A DNA stretch of 64,000 nucleotides from Sciurus carolinensis (lineage: Eukaryota > Chordata > Mammalia > Rodentia > Sciuridae): NCBI RefSeq assembly GCF_902686445.1, contig NC_062213.1, forward strand, positions 58,105,268-58,169,267. The letters run 5' to 3'. This document shows, in pieces, positions 11,011 through 23,800 of this stretch (position 1 is its first letter; every line of letters starts with the position of its first letter). The position numbers were made by a program, and so were the translations under genes. The notes under the pieces were generated by a model. That model saw nothing but the letters and a program-made list of their open reading frames with translations. It did no database searches and had not been told where the DNA came from.

Positions 11011-13289
11011 ACTAACTCATAATTTTTTATTTATTAAAAAAATGGATAATTTAAAGAAAATAATCTGATAATTCTGGATATCATGTCTTCCTCCTCCTCA
11101 GGGTTTATTGCTATGGTTATTTTTTTTAAGTGCTTTGGCAGGGCTAGGCAGTCAATTTCTTCAGACTGATATAACATGTTAGAAATTATAGGAGGCATGG
11201 TCTCAAGTATGGTTATTAACTCACCCACTTTATACATCACTCAAAAAACTTTTGAAACAATAATGATAAGAAAGTAATACTCTACCTACATAAAATAGCA
11301 ATAGTCTACTTAGAAAATGTAAACAACCTAAAAAAGTAGTCAAGGCCATTTTTATAAACAGAGTTTATTTTACCTAATTACAATAAAATATTTACAGACA
11401 AAGCCTCAAACTAATACAAGTCATATTAGGTACTTAATGTCTATCTGGGACCAGAAAACAAATCTAAGTTTACCTATAGTTGTATATTTCTGTCAGGTAG
11501 ATAAATTAATGATAGTTTATCATAATCTGTGTACTTTTCTGGGTAACATGTACCACACATTGAAAAACTAATAAAAATAATAAACAGAAATAAGATACAT
11601 ATGTTTATTGAAAAACATTTTTTTTAAATGCCACATAAAATAGACAGTTAGGAAAGATTTTATTTATAGAACGGGATCTAAATGCTTATGTTCTTAATTT
11701 TTTTTTACTAATATCTAGTAAACAACAAAAATTTTAAACCCTTAAAATAATAATCATGATTTAGAATAACAAATACTCTAAGTTTTTATACCTTGTTAAA
11801 AAAACAAAGTTAGTAATGATTTTTCCAATGGACACGGATGCATTCTGGTGAGTCAGTAAAATATTGAGATGCACAGAGAGTGTGGCCTGTAGTTGCTTTG
11901 ATTTCCAGGTGAGATACAAATAACTTTGATTGGATTCTCACAGTCTAGTGATGAGCTAGACTGTCTTTTCTTTTGGAAGGAAGAGACACATGCCTAACTT
12001 ACTAGCTGCCCTGAGTCTATTCTAGTTTGTAAATTAAATGTCCTAGCGACTACTCCAGGACATTCACAGCTCTCACTTCATTTGTCTCTCTGCTTGTATT
12101 TTTTTTCACAAGGGCATACACTACTTAGAGAATCAGTAACACTTTCTCTAAAAAGTCTCCTTAAAATGTGTATTAGCAAAATAAATAGAGGCAATTCACT
12201 TTGCCAATTAAAGAATATTCTCATGAAAAATTTTGGACACATTCTTTCATGTCCTAGAAAAGAAAATATTCAGTGCATTGTGCAGTAATGCCAATATGAC
12301 AAAGAAGTTCTATTCACTAATGATTCTAAATGGAATTATGACTTGAATTATTTTGCCTTATCCCCCTCCCATAACTAAGGACTGACCTTCATAAAATCAG
12401 ATTCCCAATGTCCTTATTTGGTTGATCATCCACCTGTGTTTTATTTGCGACAAACTTCTCTGCAAGTTGTCATGTTAGAAAACATACTATAAATCTGTGA
12501 ATTTTTTCACATGAAAATAATCATAAAAACCCAATGATTCAAAAATAACAAATAACATATTGACAAACATATGATGCCTAAATTCATTTCCAGAGGTGGT
12601 CTAGGCACAGGTTTTTACTGAGTTACCCTGACAGAATAAAACTTTAGTGCCCCAGGCATCTATTGTACTTATGAATTAATTTCTGTCCTATACATCTAGA
12701 ATTGTATCATTCTTGGGAGAATTGAGATATGTCACCAAAATCATTTTCTTGTTTATGGGTTCCACTGAAGATCAAGGGTTGAAAAGGCTAGAGATTGGTG
12801 CCAAGAAAAGTGTGCAACCAGATTTAACAAACCTGAAATATGCTATTTTTTTATTAAAAGCATTTATTTTTCTAAGGATTTTGGGAAAAAATTCCTTTTA
12901 TGTGACTGAATATTCAAGAAAATTATTTTAACATGTTATTATTTACTATTTTAGAACCAGTTTTAAGCTAGATATGCAGTTTATATCAAGTAAATATCTC
13001 AATTTCAAGTATGAATTATCCTTATTCCCTTTGAAGGTGACATTTCCTCTGATTTTTCTATCTTTCATGGAAATTGTGTTTATTTTCACTTGAAATTAAT
13101 TAAAAGTTTTTCATTTCACTTTAGGGAAGAGTGAAGCTTGATGGTGCTTAATCAAAAACTAAAAAGTGTTCATAGTAATTCTTAAAATATGATTACTTTT
13201 TCATATTTTAAAATTTGCTACCATTTATAGAATAACAACATAGAATCATGCTGTTTTCCATATACTTGAAATCCACAGATGCTTGCTCA
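11011..13289. other. No feature recognised
   Basis: AT-rich intergenic-type sequence. Frames of 68-72 aa here have no recognisable motif. No RNA gene or repeat family was supported. Confidence 0.45.
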
Positions 13290-14018
13290 TTGATTTGTCT
13301 GATAAAGTCCACATTTCTCATTTTGCTCAGATTCTCAACTTTCAAACGGTAATTTCACCAAATACAGAATTCTAGATAGGTTTGTTTTTCTATCAATTAT
13401 TTAATATTTCACTCTACTATCTTCATGGTTTATGAACAGTAGTCCAATCTAATTCTTATGTTTATTTCTTTGTAAGGTAATTTTTTTTCCTTTTACTTCT
13501 TTTAAGATTTTCTCATTGTCTCTCATTTTCTACAGTTTGCATATGATATGCTTACTTGTAAATTGTTTGGCATTTGGTATCCTCTGAGTTTTCTGGATCT
13601 GTGGTTTGATATCTGTCATTAATTTTGAAGAATTTTCATCCTTTATTACTACAAAAATTTTAATCGTTTCTCTTTTTCTTCTAATATTCCTATTATTCTA
13701 CTTCATCTTTTTAACCCATTATTCTCTTTACATGTCAGTTTTAAAAACTTATTCAAACTCAATGATTCTTTCCTCAGTTGTACCAGTTCTCTGATGAATC
13801 CTTTGAATGCATTTTTCATTTCAGTTACAGAATGTTTTGCTTTTAGTATTTGCTTTTCAGGTTTTCTTAGAGTTTCAATGTCTGTATTTACCTCTCTTTT
13901 CTTGCTTGTTTTTGAACTTTTTCCCTAGAGCCTTTTACATATTAATCATGATTATTTTAAAGTCCCTGTCTGACAATCACAAAATTTCATTTTTTTTTTT
14001 TGAGTCTGGTTGTGATAC
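13290..14018 (-). mobile_element. Ancient L1 fragment, part 1 (L1M-like)
   Basis: Same family as 240-1050 (shared CTGGATCTGT ... GTCATTAATTTTG block at 13593-13650). The following AGTTACAGAATGTTTTGCTTTTAG and TTAAAGTCCCTGTCTGACAA segments fit remembered L1M minus-strand sequence. It is cut at 14018 by an LTR and resumes at 14418. Confidence 0.65.
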
Positions 14019-14417
14019 TGTAACAGAAAACTCAGTCCTTGTCCCAGATGCCAATTCAATAACAAAGTCACAGTTTTGAGAGAAAGGAAAAATAATTATT
14101 GCTTTGCTAGCAAAGGAGAAGCACAGGGGACTCCTGTCCCAGAGACTGTGATTCTCCCACCAGCAGGAACAGGGGGATTTTAAAGGAGCCCTGATGGTGT
14201 GTTAAAATTCACTTGTTAATTTGGGAGATGTTCACTTCCTAGATCCTCTGGCGGATGAATATCTTCTTCCTGTGGAGCACAGACAGCTCAGAGTAATCTA
14301 GTTCTCTGCTTCCAGGTTAGGGAGGGGGAGAGGGAAAAGAGAAAAAACAAAACTTGTCCCTTTTAAAAAAACAAGCCTCAGAGCTATATTCAAAAGGTGA
14401 AGTCGACCACTGTTACA
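14019..14417 (-). mobile_element. LTR, 399 bp, probably ERVL/MaLR
   Basis: Bounded by an 8-bp inverted repeat, TGTAACAG at 14019 and CTGTTACA ending at 14417, with the TG...CA ends of an LTR. Flanks are GATAC (14014-14018) and AATAC (14418-14422), a 4/5 match that fits the 5-bp duplication typical of ERVL-type insertions. Orientation is tentative: read on the minus strand, a CAATAATTA poly(A)-like signal falls near the 3' end. It lies inside an older L1, so it is the younger of the two. No internal proviral sequence remains. Confidence 0.75.
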
Positions 14418-15430
14418 ATACTTGCTTTGTCTCTCCAGATTGTGTCTTAGCATACATTATGATTTTTTTTTGATTGCTGAAATCCAGACATGATGTATTG
14501 CATTAATTAAAAAAAAAAAAAAAACAAAAACAAACAATAACAACAACAACAACAAAAAACAGCTGGAGTAAATGCAACTTTACCAGGAGCTGCTGTGTTT
14601 ACCTGGCTACAGTTTACCCCTGTAAACTGTAGCTGTAGAAATGAAAATTTCCTCTAGTGTCCTCTTTCCATCTCAACTGTTTTCTCTGGATTGCCCTAGA
14701 GCCTCCAAATGTAGGAGCTAACGCTGGCAGGGTTTTTGTTTGTTTCCCAGCTCTACTCCCCTGTGATTCTACAGGAGCACTATTGATGTACTGGTAAGGT
14801 ATGGGGAGGGAAATTTTGCATCGTTTAGTGATTAAGTGTCTTGTTTCAGTAAGTGCTACTTGGTATTTCCCTTCCTCCAGGTCAGTTAGACTTGGATAAA
14901 ACCCCAGTGGGTTAGAATGTGGTAAAAACAGTTTCCTTAAGGATAGGTCTTAGTAACAACAGGGAACTCAGGGCACATTTCAAAATGTTTAATATTTTTC
15001 TTCCTCATGCTAGAAACACAAGGAACTTTTCTGGAAGATCTATGGTAAGAATCTGGTAGGGATCTATGAGGAAAATGCAGTCAAGTGTGGAGGTCTTTCT
15101 GAGACCTGACCCTCTCAGAGTTTTTAATTCTCACTCATCTCTACTCTGAACCTCTGACAACTCATCAATTACTGCTCAAACTATTCCCACCAATAATGGC
15201 TCCAACAGTGAGATTCTGCTACTGAGAAACCGATTCTTTGAATCTGCCTGTTTTTCTTTTCAGTTCATGTGGCAGCAGTTTGACTTTTATTCTCTTACTG
15301 ATCGAAGAAGAGCTGCTGATTTTCTTTGTTATGAGAGTTGAGATTTTTCCTTGTTATGAGAACAGAAATGACAACTTCCAAAATCTCTGCTTGTGGCACT
15401 GCGAACTGCAACACTAGAAGCTCATTTGAA
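14418..15430 (-). mobile_element. Ancient L1 fragment, part 2 (L1M-like)
   Basis: Continues the 13.3-kb relic after the LTR. The landmark is GATTGCTGAAATCCAGACATGATGTATTG at 14470-14500, followed by diverged sequence. An A-rich (CAA)n stretch at 14505-14560 interrupts it. The outer boundary near 15430 is approximate. Confidence 0.55.
14505..14560. repeat. A-rich (AAC)n low-complexity tract
   Basis: A poly(A) run followed by CAAAAACAAAC and several AAC units, within the ancient L1. Confidence 0.85.
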
Positions 15431-17039
15431 ATTTTCAAAATCCCTTTAAATTACAAATTTGTATTCTCACTTTAGGATTAGAGAGCTGATGAATACAGAT
15501 ATTAATTCACCCAATCAATGTTCTACAGTGTGATGCTTGGGTTTGATTCCAAATATACTGACAGCAAAGATTCTTCTTTTCAACAACAGACTAGTCTCCC
15601 TTTCTGTGCTAAGACTAGGAAGATTGCAAACTACAGTTCCACATATTTTAAATGAAATAATTTTTTATGGATGGTGAGAATATATTGTTCACCCACACAG
15701 AAATTGAGTTAAATATTCATCATGACTATCTAACTGCAGCAGGTATAAGCAGGTAGAATTTTGGAAGCAAAGGAGTTTCCTATAATTTCAGATAATATTT
15801 GGAACATAGATCTTTGGAACTCACATATACTTAATTGGAAGGGGAAAAATAAAGCTCATATATTTACAGTCTTCTTTCTCCTGTTCTAGAGATATAGAAG
15901 TGTAATTTTAAAGCTAGACATTCTATTCTGGCCTTAAATTCTTATTATTCCACCTGTAGAATATGTCATTTCAAAACTAGCCAGGAGTTCTTAGTTTTCC
16001 ACATTTCTAGGAGTATCTTGTCAAGTCACCTTGTAATTCATCAAAAATCCACCATCTTTCCCATAAAATCAGTGAAAGAGCACACAATATGCCACCATCT
16101 GATATTTACTGATCCTTTTAAAAGTCTTTCATTCTTTACTATTTCTAATGTATAGACTATTTCTACAGTGTGATATAGCTTAATAAAAATGATAAATCTA
16201 TATCTGTAGTGTTTTACCTAAGACAATGAACATCTGTATTTGGAGAAATATTCAGAAAAATTATTTCTGTAGAGTTAATTGAATTGGGTTTTCCAATTTC
16301 ATCCTGATGTTTAATGTGGGTTTGCAACAATTCAGACTCATAAAGATCCAAAATGGAAAAAGCAATATGAAAGAGAATGTAAGGATAAGTAACATAATAT
16401 GTTTAGAGAACAGTAAATAAGAGCCTTCAGGAAATGATTCACAAGATGTTTCAGAACTAATTATGCATTGTTTACTTGATAGACCTTAACAGCTTTCTGT
16501 GGAAAATTTATGTCTAATGTAAATTCTGTTAAAAACATTTTTGTCACAAAAATCTGCAAGAAACCCCTTTTGGGTACTGTGTTGGCATCAGTTTGTGGAA
16601 AACAAATATCACATTCTATTTATTTCTAAAAATGTTTCTGGTCTATCTTTGTTCCTGTAGCCTAATTTTGTACTATGTTAAATAAAGTGCTTGACTGAAA
16701 AATTCCAAGGTTAGTTAACAATGACATGTTTGTACCATTCAAGTTTGACATCAACTGTGCAACAGAAAGGATCACAGTGATTTTTTTTAAATCAATAAAA
16801 TAAGTAAACCAAGAAGGCACTTCTCTTTTTTAATAGCTAATACGATTAATCTTTATACAGTATTTGTTACTGTCTACCAATAGGTATTACCCATATGTCA
16901 AATAGGATTTACTTTGTGAGATGTAGTTTGAAGACTTTCATATGATATATTACATCAGGTGCTTTCCAGAAAAATAAGGAATAAATGATATCTAGTGCTT
17001 AATTCACATTTTTGAGCACTTAATTCACTTGTTTATCTG
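15431..17039. other. No feature recognised
   Basis: AT-rich sequence without recognisable gene, RNA or repeat signature. Confidence 0.4.
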
Positions 17040-17172
17040 AAAGACACTACACACTAAGCATGATCATGTCTCTGTTTCTTAGAGGAGAGAATTGAGGCAT
17101 GGATAAGGTTTTTCAACGAAATGAGGAGGTCAACACAGATGTTTGGACTCTGAAAACTCAAGCTCTTTGTAC
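17040..17172 (-). mobile_element. MIR SINE fragment
   Basis: Reverse-complement MIR layout: TGTTTCTTAGAGGAGAGAATTGAGGCATGGATAAGG, then a GGTCAACACAGATGTTTGGACTCTGA block matching the degenerate MIR core. Confidence 0.55.
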
Positions 17173-19007
17173 AATGGAAGGAAAACAATGGGCATGGACA
17201 TTTCTACATAATGAGAATGAAAACACCAAATAACTTGGGTTGAACGGAATCCCGAGTGTCATGGAATCTAGAAAATTTCTTCCACTTCTTTTCCCCTGTA
17301 ATCAACAACAATGATACAATGGACCTGGAACCATTTGCCACAGAGTGCTCCACATTCTAGACGAATGTTTTAAAACATTTACTACCTAATCATTTAGTCT
17401 CTTAATTATGTGTTGCATCTATAATTCTTCCTTGACTTTAAAGTCTATTTTTACTAAAGGTGTATTGTCTACAGATTATGTTCATGATAGCCTTGAATTC
17501 TGTCAGGGCTCAATGAATGTTAAATTGAGTTTGATATAATTTGGATTTAGTTGCATTTCTCTTTGCCAAGCTGCCTAGTCATTTACTATCATCTAGCAAC
17601 TTATTTCTGAAAATAGTTGTTTTAAAACATTTAATCATTTTTATATCCAATAAAAATATGAATGAAGTTTCTACATATTCTTAGGCAAAACAATTCTTTG
17701 GCCTAGTTAAAGACAATTAATCCACATCAAAGTTATTGTTTCATATAAACAACTTTAAATTTTTTATTTCTTAACAAAAAGTTTATAGTATTGTAATTTT
17801 ATTGTCAGTTATGACCACCTTCAATACAAATATCAAAATTCTTATTTAGTATACAATTACATAGCAAAGAAGTTGTAGGGATTATCTTTAAACTTATATT
17901 TGAGTTATTGGACTCATTATTTCAAACATCTTGGTCTGAATCAATATGGATAATGATTCATTCTTTTGATTAAGAAGTGACTCTTTCTGTAGATGTCAGA
18001 TAATTACCAAGATGACCTATAATGAGAACATTTCACAACTTTCTGACTTAAGTTCCTTATTCCCTCAACAGCATAATGACTTCCTCCTAGATCTTTTTAT
18101 AGTGTTTCTGTACTCCTGGGGTTTCTTTTCATGATCAGTCACTATCAAGATTTGCTCCTATCATCTGTTTTTAGACAAAGAAATGTTGTGTCTCTGTATA
18201 ATAAAAACTGTGTTTTGTCTAGATATTTTAGAATTCTGGAACATATCCTCATTTTTTTCTTAAAGAAAAGTTTGTCCTACACATCTGTATATAAATTGCT
18301 TGTAACTGCAATAGTAAAAGATGATACAGGATACCCTTTATTATTCTGTTAAGTGCTCTGGGGGGAATTAAAGTGGTTTCTTTTATATAAAATATTAAGA
18401 TTAGAAATGCAAGATGTTCTTCTGATCCTGCCCCTTAGGAATATGGTATTTAAAAGTAAGTAAGAAAAAATGATAAAATCTTGATGATGCTATGAATCTT
18501 GAAATTCATAGCAATACCGATATACAAAGAGCACTTTGTAGGTGAAATCATAAATTTTCTGTTAAATCATTCAATTCTTTCTTAGACAATTTCTAGTGAG
18601 TGGAACATTGCACCAACATTGTAATTTTTCTTTAGAATTTAAAAATTCAGATGCAGTCATTTATGTTAAAAAAATGCTTATGTGCTGCTAGAGATATCAT
18701 ATGCTTTACTTCCTCATGTTAAAAAAGTGAATCATTTCTTTATTGGCTTTTAGACTGAAAGATTTTCCATAGCTGTCAGCTTTGTATCTCAGTTCTTCCC
18801 TAGTTAATGTCTATTGAAAGCGAAGTAAGTGTCCTTGTTGGTTTTCTGTGTATTTGTTAAGCAACACAGAAGTTGAACACTCATATATTTTAAACATATT
18901 CAAGGTTGATTTTGATTCTTATGACAACACTTTTATTTTTTAAGAGAAACTTTGATGAGAAGTTGAATCCCTATGGACCTGTAGATTGTATCCTAAGTAT
19001 CCAAAGG
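17173..19007. other. No feature recognised
   Basis: AT-rich. The 73-aa frame at 18131-18352 shows no known motif and is likely chance. Confidence 0.4.
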
Positions 19008-19013
19008 CTCAAT
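19008..19013. repeat. Solo LTR target-site duplication, left
   Basis: The hexamer CTCAAT directly precedes the LTR and is repeated at 19406-19411. A 6-bp duplication is typical of ERVK/IAP-type (class II) integrations. Confidence 0.85.
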
Positions 19014-19405
19014 TGTTGGGGGCTATGCCACGCAGACTACGCCAAGATGGCACCTGGCAGCAAGCCAGAAGTTGTTTTGATCACATGATGGTGAGGAGGT
19101 TGATTAACATAAGCACACCCAGGTGATTTGTCATTGACCGTATTCAATTAAGTCCATGCACACAACGTGTGCAGGGGTGTTCCTGAGTGCTCCTGATCGT
19201 GCCTGCTCAGCTAGCTCCTCACCTAATCTTCACATAATTGGTGTCCTTGGCCCCTACCCTTCACCCCCTGGAGGGGATATAAGCTGGTTCTCCTCGAGCG
19301 CCAGTAGTTCCCGGGTTTCCTGAATCTCCGATAAACCATTCCGAATTCAAGAGCCTTGCTACTCGTTTGTCTCCCGCGTCAAATTGACTCCACTGGACAG
19401 TGTCA
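19014..19405 (+). mobile_element. Solo LTR, ERVK/IAP-like
   Basis: A complete 392-bp solo LTR opening TGTTGGGGGC and closing GACAGTGTCA. It contains a TATA-like GATATAAG at 19276-19283 and GATAAA (a variant poly(A) signal) at 19330-19335, which set the orientation as plus. A block at 19044-19061, AAGATGGCACCTGGCAGC, is shared almost exactly with the LTR at 31669-31985. GC and CpG content is well above the surrounding AT-rich DNA, suggesting a fairly recent arrival. The internal viral genes were lost, presumably by LTR-LTR recombination. Frames at 18906-19088 and 19356-19577 only overlap its ends. Confidence 0.88.
19276..19283 (+). promoter_or_regulatory. TATA-like box in solo LTR
   Basis: GATATAAG lies about 50 bases upstream of the GATAAA signal, the normal U3/R arrangement. 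The second ERVK-like LTR has the same octamer at 31888-31895. Confidence 0.6.
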
Positions 19406-19411
19406 CTCAAT
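19406..19411. repeat. Solo LTR target-site duplication, right
   Basis: Exact copy of CTCAAT at 19008-19013. Confidence 0.85.
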
Positions 19412-20372
19412 GTGGTTAATCAGAGGTCTTCTTTCTTATAACATTTCCATTTGTGTTGGGTATAGAAAAGACTTAAAGAGTCAAAGATTTAGAAATTATG
19501 ATGATTCAGTGTTTATATGTGCTTATTTTGCAAAATCTCTGAAGCAAAGAATTTCACCTTCTTTTCTAAAACTCTGATTTGTTGAAGAAAACTTAGACAA
19601 GACAGTAAAAACAGAACACACAAAAGACACCTGTATATTTTCATTAAAACACCTCATTCTTTAATTTGTAACATATTACTTAATCTCCAATGTTGTCATA
19701 AAATTATATTTCTGAATACTGATAAATTGAATTCAGACAATTTGAAAGGAGTTCATCTTATAGAGATGAAAAACAATCAAAGCAATTATGTTGATACAAA
19801 TGGAATGAGAAGTGTGTCAACTTGGGTTATAGTTCCATCTGCTTCAATTTGTGATGTTGAGAGTTTTTGTTTCCTCATCTAGAAAACTATAAACTTAAAA
19901 CTTGATTCCTTAATTCCTCTCATCATGTATTTCTTCAAAATGTTCTATGAATAGAACTTATGTGAAGAGCCAAAAATAAAAAAAAAGGAATAAAAATAAA
20001 ATCAATCTAGTAAGATCTGAAATCTCAATGGTCATATCTCATAATGGAAAAAGTATACATTCAAGGAAACTTGATTTTAAAAGTCTGAATCCTAGGATTT
20101 CCATCGAAAATAAAAAATAAAAAAGACTGTGACTCAGAGTTATTTTTTTTCAATTCAATATATAGTATACAAAATGATTTAATCTGAATACTTGATAAAT
20201 ATAACTCAGTGCCTTCTTTATTCTCAATAGTAGAATTATTTATGAGGCTACAAAAAATATGTACTATCTTGATAGTGTTTACCAGTTTTTATTTACCAAT
20301 ACTTTGTCAGATGACAAGGTGGTACAACAGGGAAAAATTCCAACTGTACCTTTTATAGTTGGCTTGATATCT
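19412..20372. other. Mostly unrecognised; weak MIR
   Basis: AT-rich. A weak plus-strand MIR pattern at about 19813-19900 (CAACTTGGGTTATAGTTCC ... TTTCCTCATCTAGAAAA). Nothing else is supported. Confidence 0.4.
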
Positions 20373-20621
20373 GCATTAGTATTTTAGGAATGCTCCAATA
20401 AAGTACCACAAACTGGGTAGCCTAAAAACAAAAGAAATTATTTTTTCACAGTTCTGGCATCTTTAAGTTTGAAATCAATGTGTCGAAAGTGTCAGCTGCT
20501 CCTGGAGACTCAGAGGGAGATTTGGTGTCAGTGCCTCATTTGGAGGTCCTAGTGGGTGCTGGAAATCTTTGTGCTCCATTATTTGTGGGCTCATCACTCC
20601 AGTCTCTGTCTCATCTGTGTA

Positions 20622-20661
<40 letters not shown>

Positions 20662-20850
20662 TGGGTGTATACCTGTGTCTCTTCTAAAAAGGACAACAGT
20701 GCCATTAGATCAGAGCCTACCCTAATCTGATAATGACCACACATTAATCACATTTTAAAAGACCCTACTTTCAAATAAGGTTAACTTCACAGATACCAGG
20801 TATAAGGATTTCAACATATCCCTTTAGGGACACAGTTCAACTCAAAAGAG
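20373..20850 (-). mobile_element. MLT1-like MaLR LTR, minus strand
   Basis: The plus strand reads as the reverse complement of an MLT1-type LTR: AAAGTACCACAAACTGGGTAG, TTTTTTCACAGTTCTGG, AAATCAATGTGTCGA, later TTCAAATAAGGTTAAC, then GGATTTCAACATAT and GGGACACAGTTCAACTC. Old, with many substitutions. A (TG)n microsatellite has grown inside it. The small frames at 20475-20744 on both strands are readings of that tract. Confidence 0.8.
20616..20669. repeat. (TG)n microsatellite
   Basis: About 25 TG units with a few interruptions (TATG, GGTG), inside the MLT1-like LTR. Confidence 0.95.
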
Positions 20851-23800
20851 TAATATTCTGACTCAGTTCTAGTTTCCTTGTCAATAACACTGGAATGAGA
20901 AAAATAGCTGTATTTCAGCAATTAGTGAGGGAACATATATAAAAATAAAAATTTTAAAATGATAGCTGAAGAACAATGTGTCCAGAATAAGAAAATATGT
21001 ATTCAAGTGAGAGAAAACAATTACAGAGTTTGGAGTTCAAACTTTCAGTTTTCAGTGATCATTTTAAAAGATCTCTAAAGGCATTTTATAAATTAGATGC
21101 TATCCAAAATGTATAACACTTTTGGTGTACCTCCTTAATTTACTATCAAGGAAAGTAACTTCAAAGTTGCATACATCTCTATAATTGTGGTAGAATTGTG
21201 AATAAAATCCAAATGCCCTTATTTTAAGTCTGCTCTATATACTTAAATAAATTCACGACAACTTATAGAGGATGAGAGTTTCTTTTCTTCTCTCTGAAGT
21301 GTGTGGTTATATTTTTCAAACATAAGAAACATAAAGATAATCCAAGAATGTTGTAGTAAAATGAGGAAGCAGAGTCAATTATTTTTAATGACTTAAGAAT
21401 TTTCTTTTGGAAACATTTGTTTAAGTGATCAGGCTCACTTTTTATCTACTCATTGCAGATAAATGCTTCATGCTAGGTGACTCTAACGACATTAAAATAT
21501 CACTGTTACATGGTCCTATTTAGAAACCATTCCCATGACATCATAGAGATGAAGAAAAACTAAATATTTTCAAATTTATACTTCCATGTTCAAATTCTCT
21601 TTCTTACATTGACGTAAGAGATACCAAGTCTCTCTCTGTAGTTTATCCTGTAGCTTTAACATCAAACTATAGCTTTTGTTCCTCAACAGTGAATTCTGGA
21701 TGGTCTCATCCACTCAGATCAATTTTGCTGTTGTTCAGAACACAGTACATAGGTGATTTTATGAGTAAAAGTATGAAGTGGTAAAATGAAAGCAGCCCAG
21801 GAGAGTCAAAGTTCTCTCTAGTAGAGGTGATCACATGGGCTTAAACTTCTGGGACCCTGAGTAGTACTTGCCAACTAATTGAGCCCTACTCAAGTTATCT
21901 CTCTCAGGGATCCTCTCCATCAAGTAAGAGGGACTCCTTTTCCTGACACCTCAGCCTCTCACTTTTAGCTGACCCCCTTCGATGTCCAAACCAAACCTCA
22001 CTTTCTTCTTTGTGGACTCTTATAACTAATGGAAATTTTGTTCTTTTTCTTCTAAAACTAGATTATTACATTCCATTTATAAATATCTGCCAAACACCCA
22101 ATCCCCAGGATGGAAAGAAGTAAGAATGGAGAAAGAATATAGCATGGAAACAGGAAATGAGAGAAATAGAGGGAGGAAGGGCCCCTACTGAGTATCTTTC
22201 CCTCAATGACAAGTAAAAAAAAGTCATGAGTTAAGTGTTTATATTTAAAAAGAGAAAATTTGATCTTCCTGTCCTTTAACTCAATACTGATGAGCAGATT
22301 TCTTTAGGTTTTCTTTGTTACACACTTTTTCTTTATCTCTCTGTCACTCTCTTTCTCCTGGATCAGTTTAGATTACAAACCCCGAGAGGAGAGAAACCAG
22401 ATATACAAATATATACAAACCTCTATATCAAGTTCCAAGTAATATAGGATGCAACAGTAGTAGCATAAAATTGGAATGGAGAAATATGTATTTTTGTTTG
22501 GTAGTAAAGACAGTGTTTTAGCTCAAGTGACTTTAAAAAAATTTATGGATGATCCTAACACGTTGTGTCACTTTGTTTTTCTCTCACTCATGGTCAAACT
22601 TTGTCTAAGGAAATGAAAGATCTAACGTCAAGGTGTTAAAATAAAGAGCGGCTTTATTCTATTTCACTTTGTGTTTCTAATTTTGTGAAACAAACTCAGA
22701 AAGAGTTTCTGGAAAGCAGGGAATTCCACTGTGCATGCTGTATTCTTCTCTGCTCTGCACTGAGGTGGGAAAGATAAACTAGCCTGGGAGAGAAATCTGC
22801 ACAGGAGTCTTCATTTTTGAAGGATTTCCTGGGACCCACAGACCTACTTTAATGGCCCTGCACTTAGCAGAGCCATTTTGAGAACAAAAGAAGCAGCACT
22901 TGCCTGGTTTCCATCTAACCATTTGGATTTTAATAAGAACTTTATTGTTTTCTATGGGAAACTATAAAATCTGAAAAATTCCTCAAAACTTCACACGTGG
23001 GTAACTCCACTGCCTCTCATCAAGAGTTCTATGGTCTCCAAGGGCATATTTCAATTTCACTAGACTTAGCACACTTTTAGGATATGGCTCAGCAATGAGC
23101 AAAAGAAAAAATATATTTCCTCCATGCTAGACTAATTGTTACTTGTCTTCTTTTCATTTTTTAATTTAGTCTCTATATAATCCTCTAGTTGCTCATTCAA
23201 AAAAGTGTTATGAGGAACTTGCTATGCAGCATGGTAAAGGGTCAGGTATAACTAACTAACTAGTTATGTAGTCATCTTGGGTGGTCAAAGATATTGTGGG
23301 TTGGGAAAACTCCCTTCAAAATCTACTGCTATTGAAAACACCTTTACTGAATCCTTGTTACTCTTCAAGGGTGTTTGTAGCTCAGAAATACTTCACAAAT
23401 AAATATGAAATTTTGAAATTAAATGATGTGCTCTATTCCAGAGGACACATAGTCTTAGCTAAATGTTATTATGTAAGCATTTTACTTTATATGCAAAGGA
23501 AGAGTGAGCATGCTACCTGATACATTCTTTGTGTCTCTTCCCAATTTGGGGGTAGTTTTTAAGCTCTTCCTAATGGTAGAATAACCTTAGCCTGTTTCTA
23601 CACAGTAAAATCCATACCATTTATGCAAAGGGAGGAAAAACAAAGTTTTCTTGAGGCTAACTCAGTAGTAAAAAATCCAAAGCATTTCCATCTGCCATTA
23701 TATATCAACACAGCTAAGTTTACTTAATTTGATAATAATGTTGACAAAATGAGTCAAATCACCCGTTTTTTAAAATTTTTGTTTTATGGGTGGGTGTGTT

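Noticed and set aside
20475..20744. Small proteins on both strands with poly-THTH or poly-VCVC runs
   Set aside because: Direct translations of the (TG)n tract inside an LTR.
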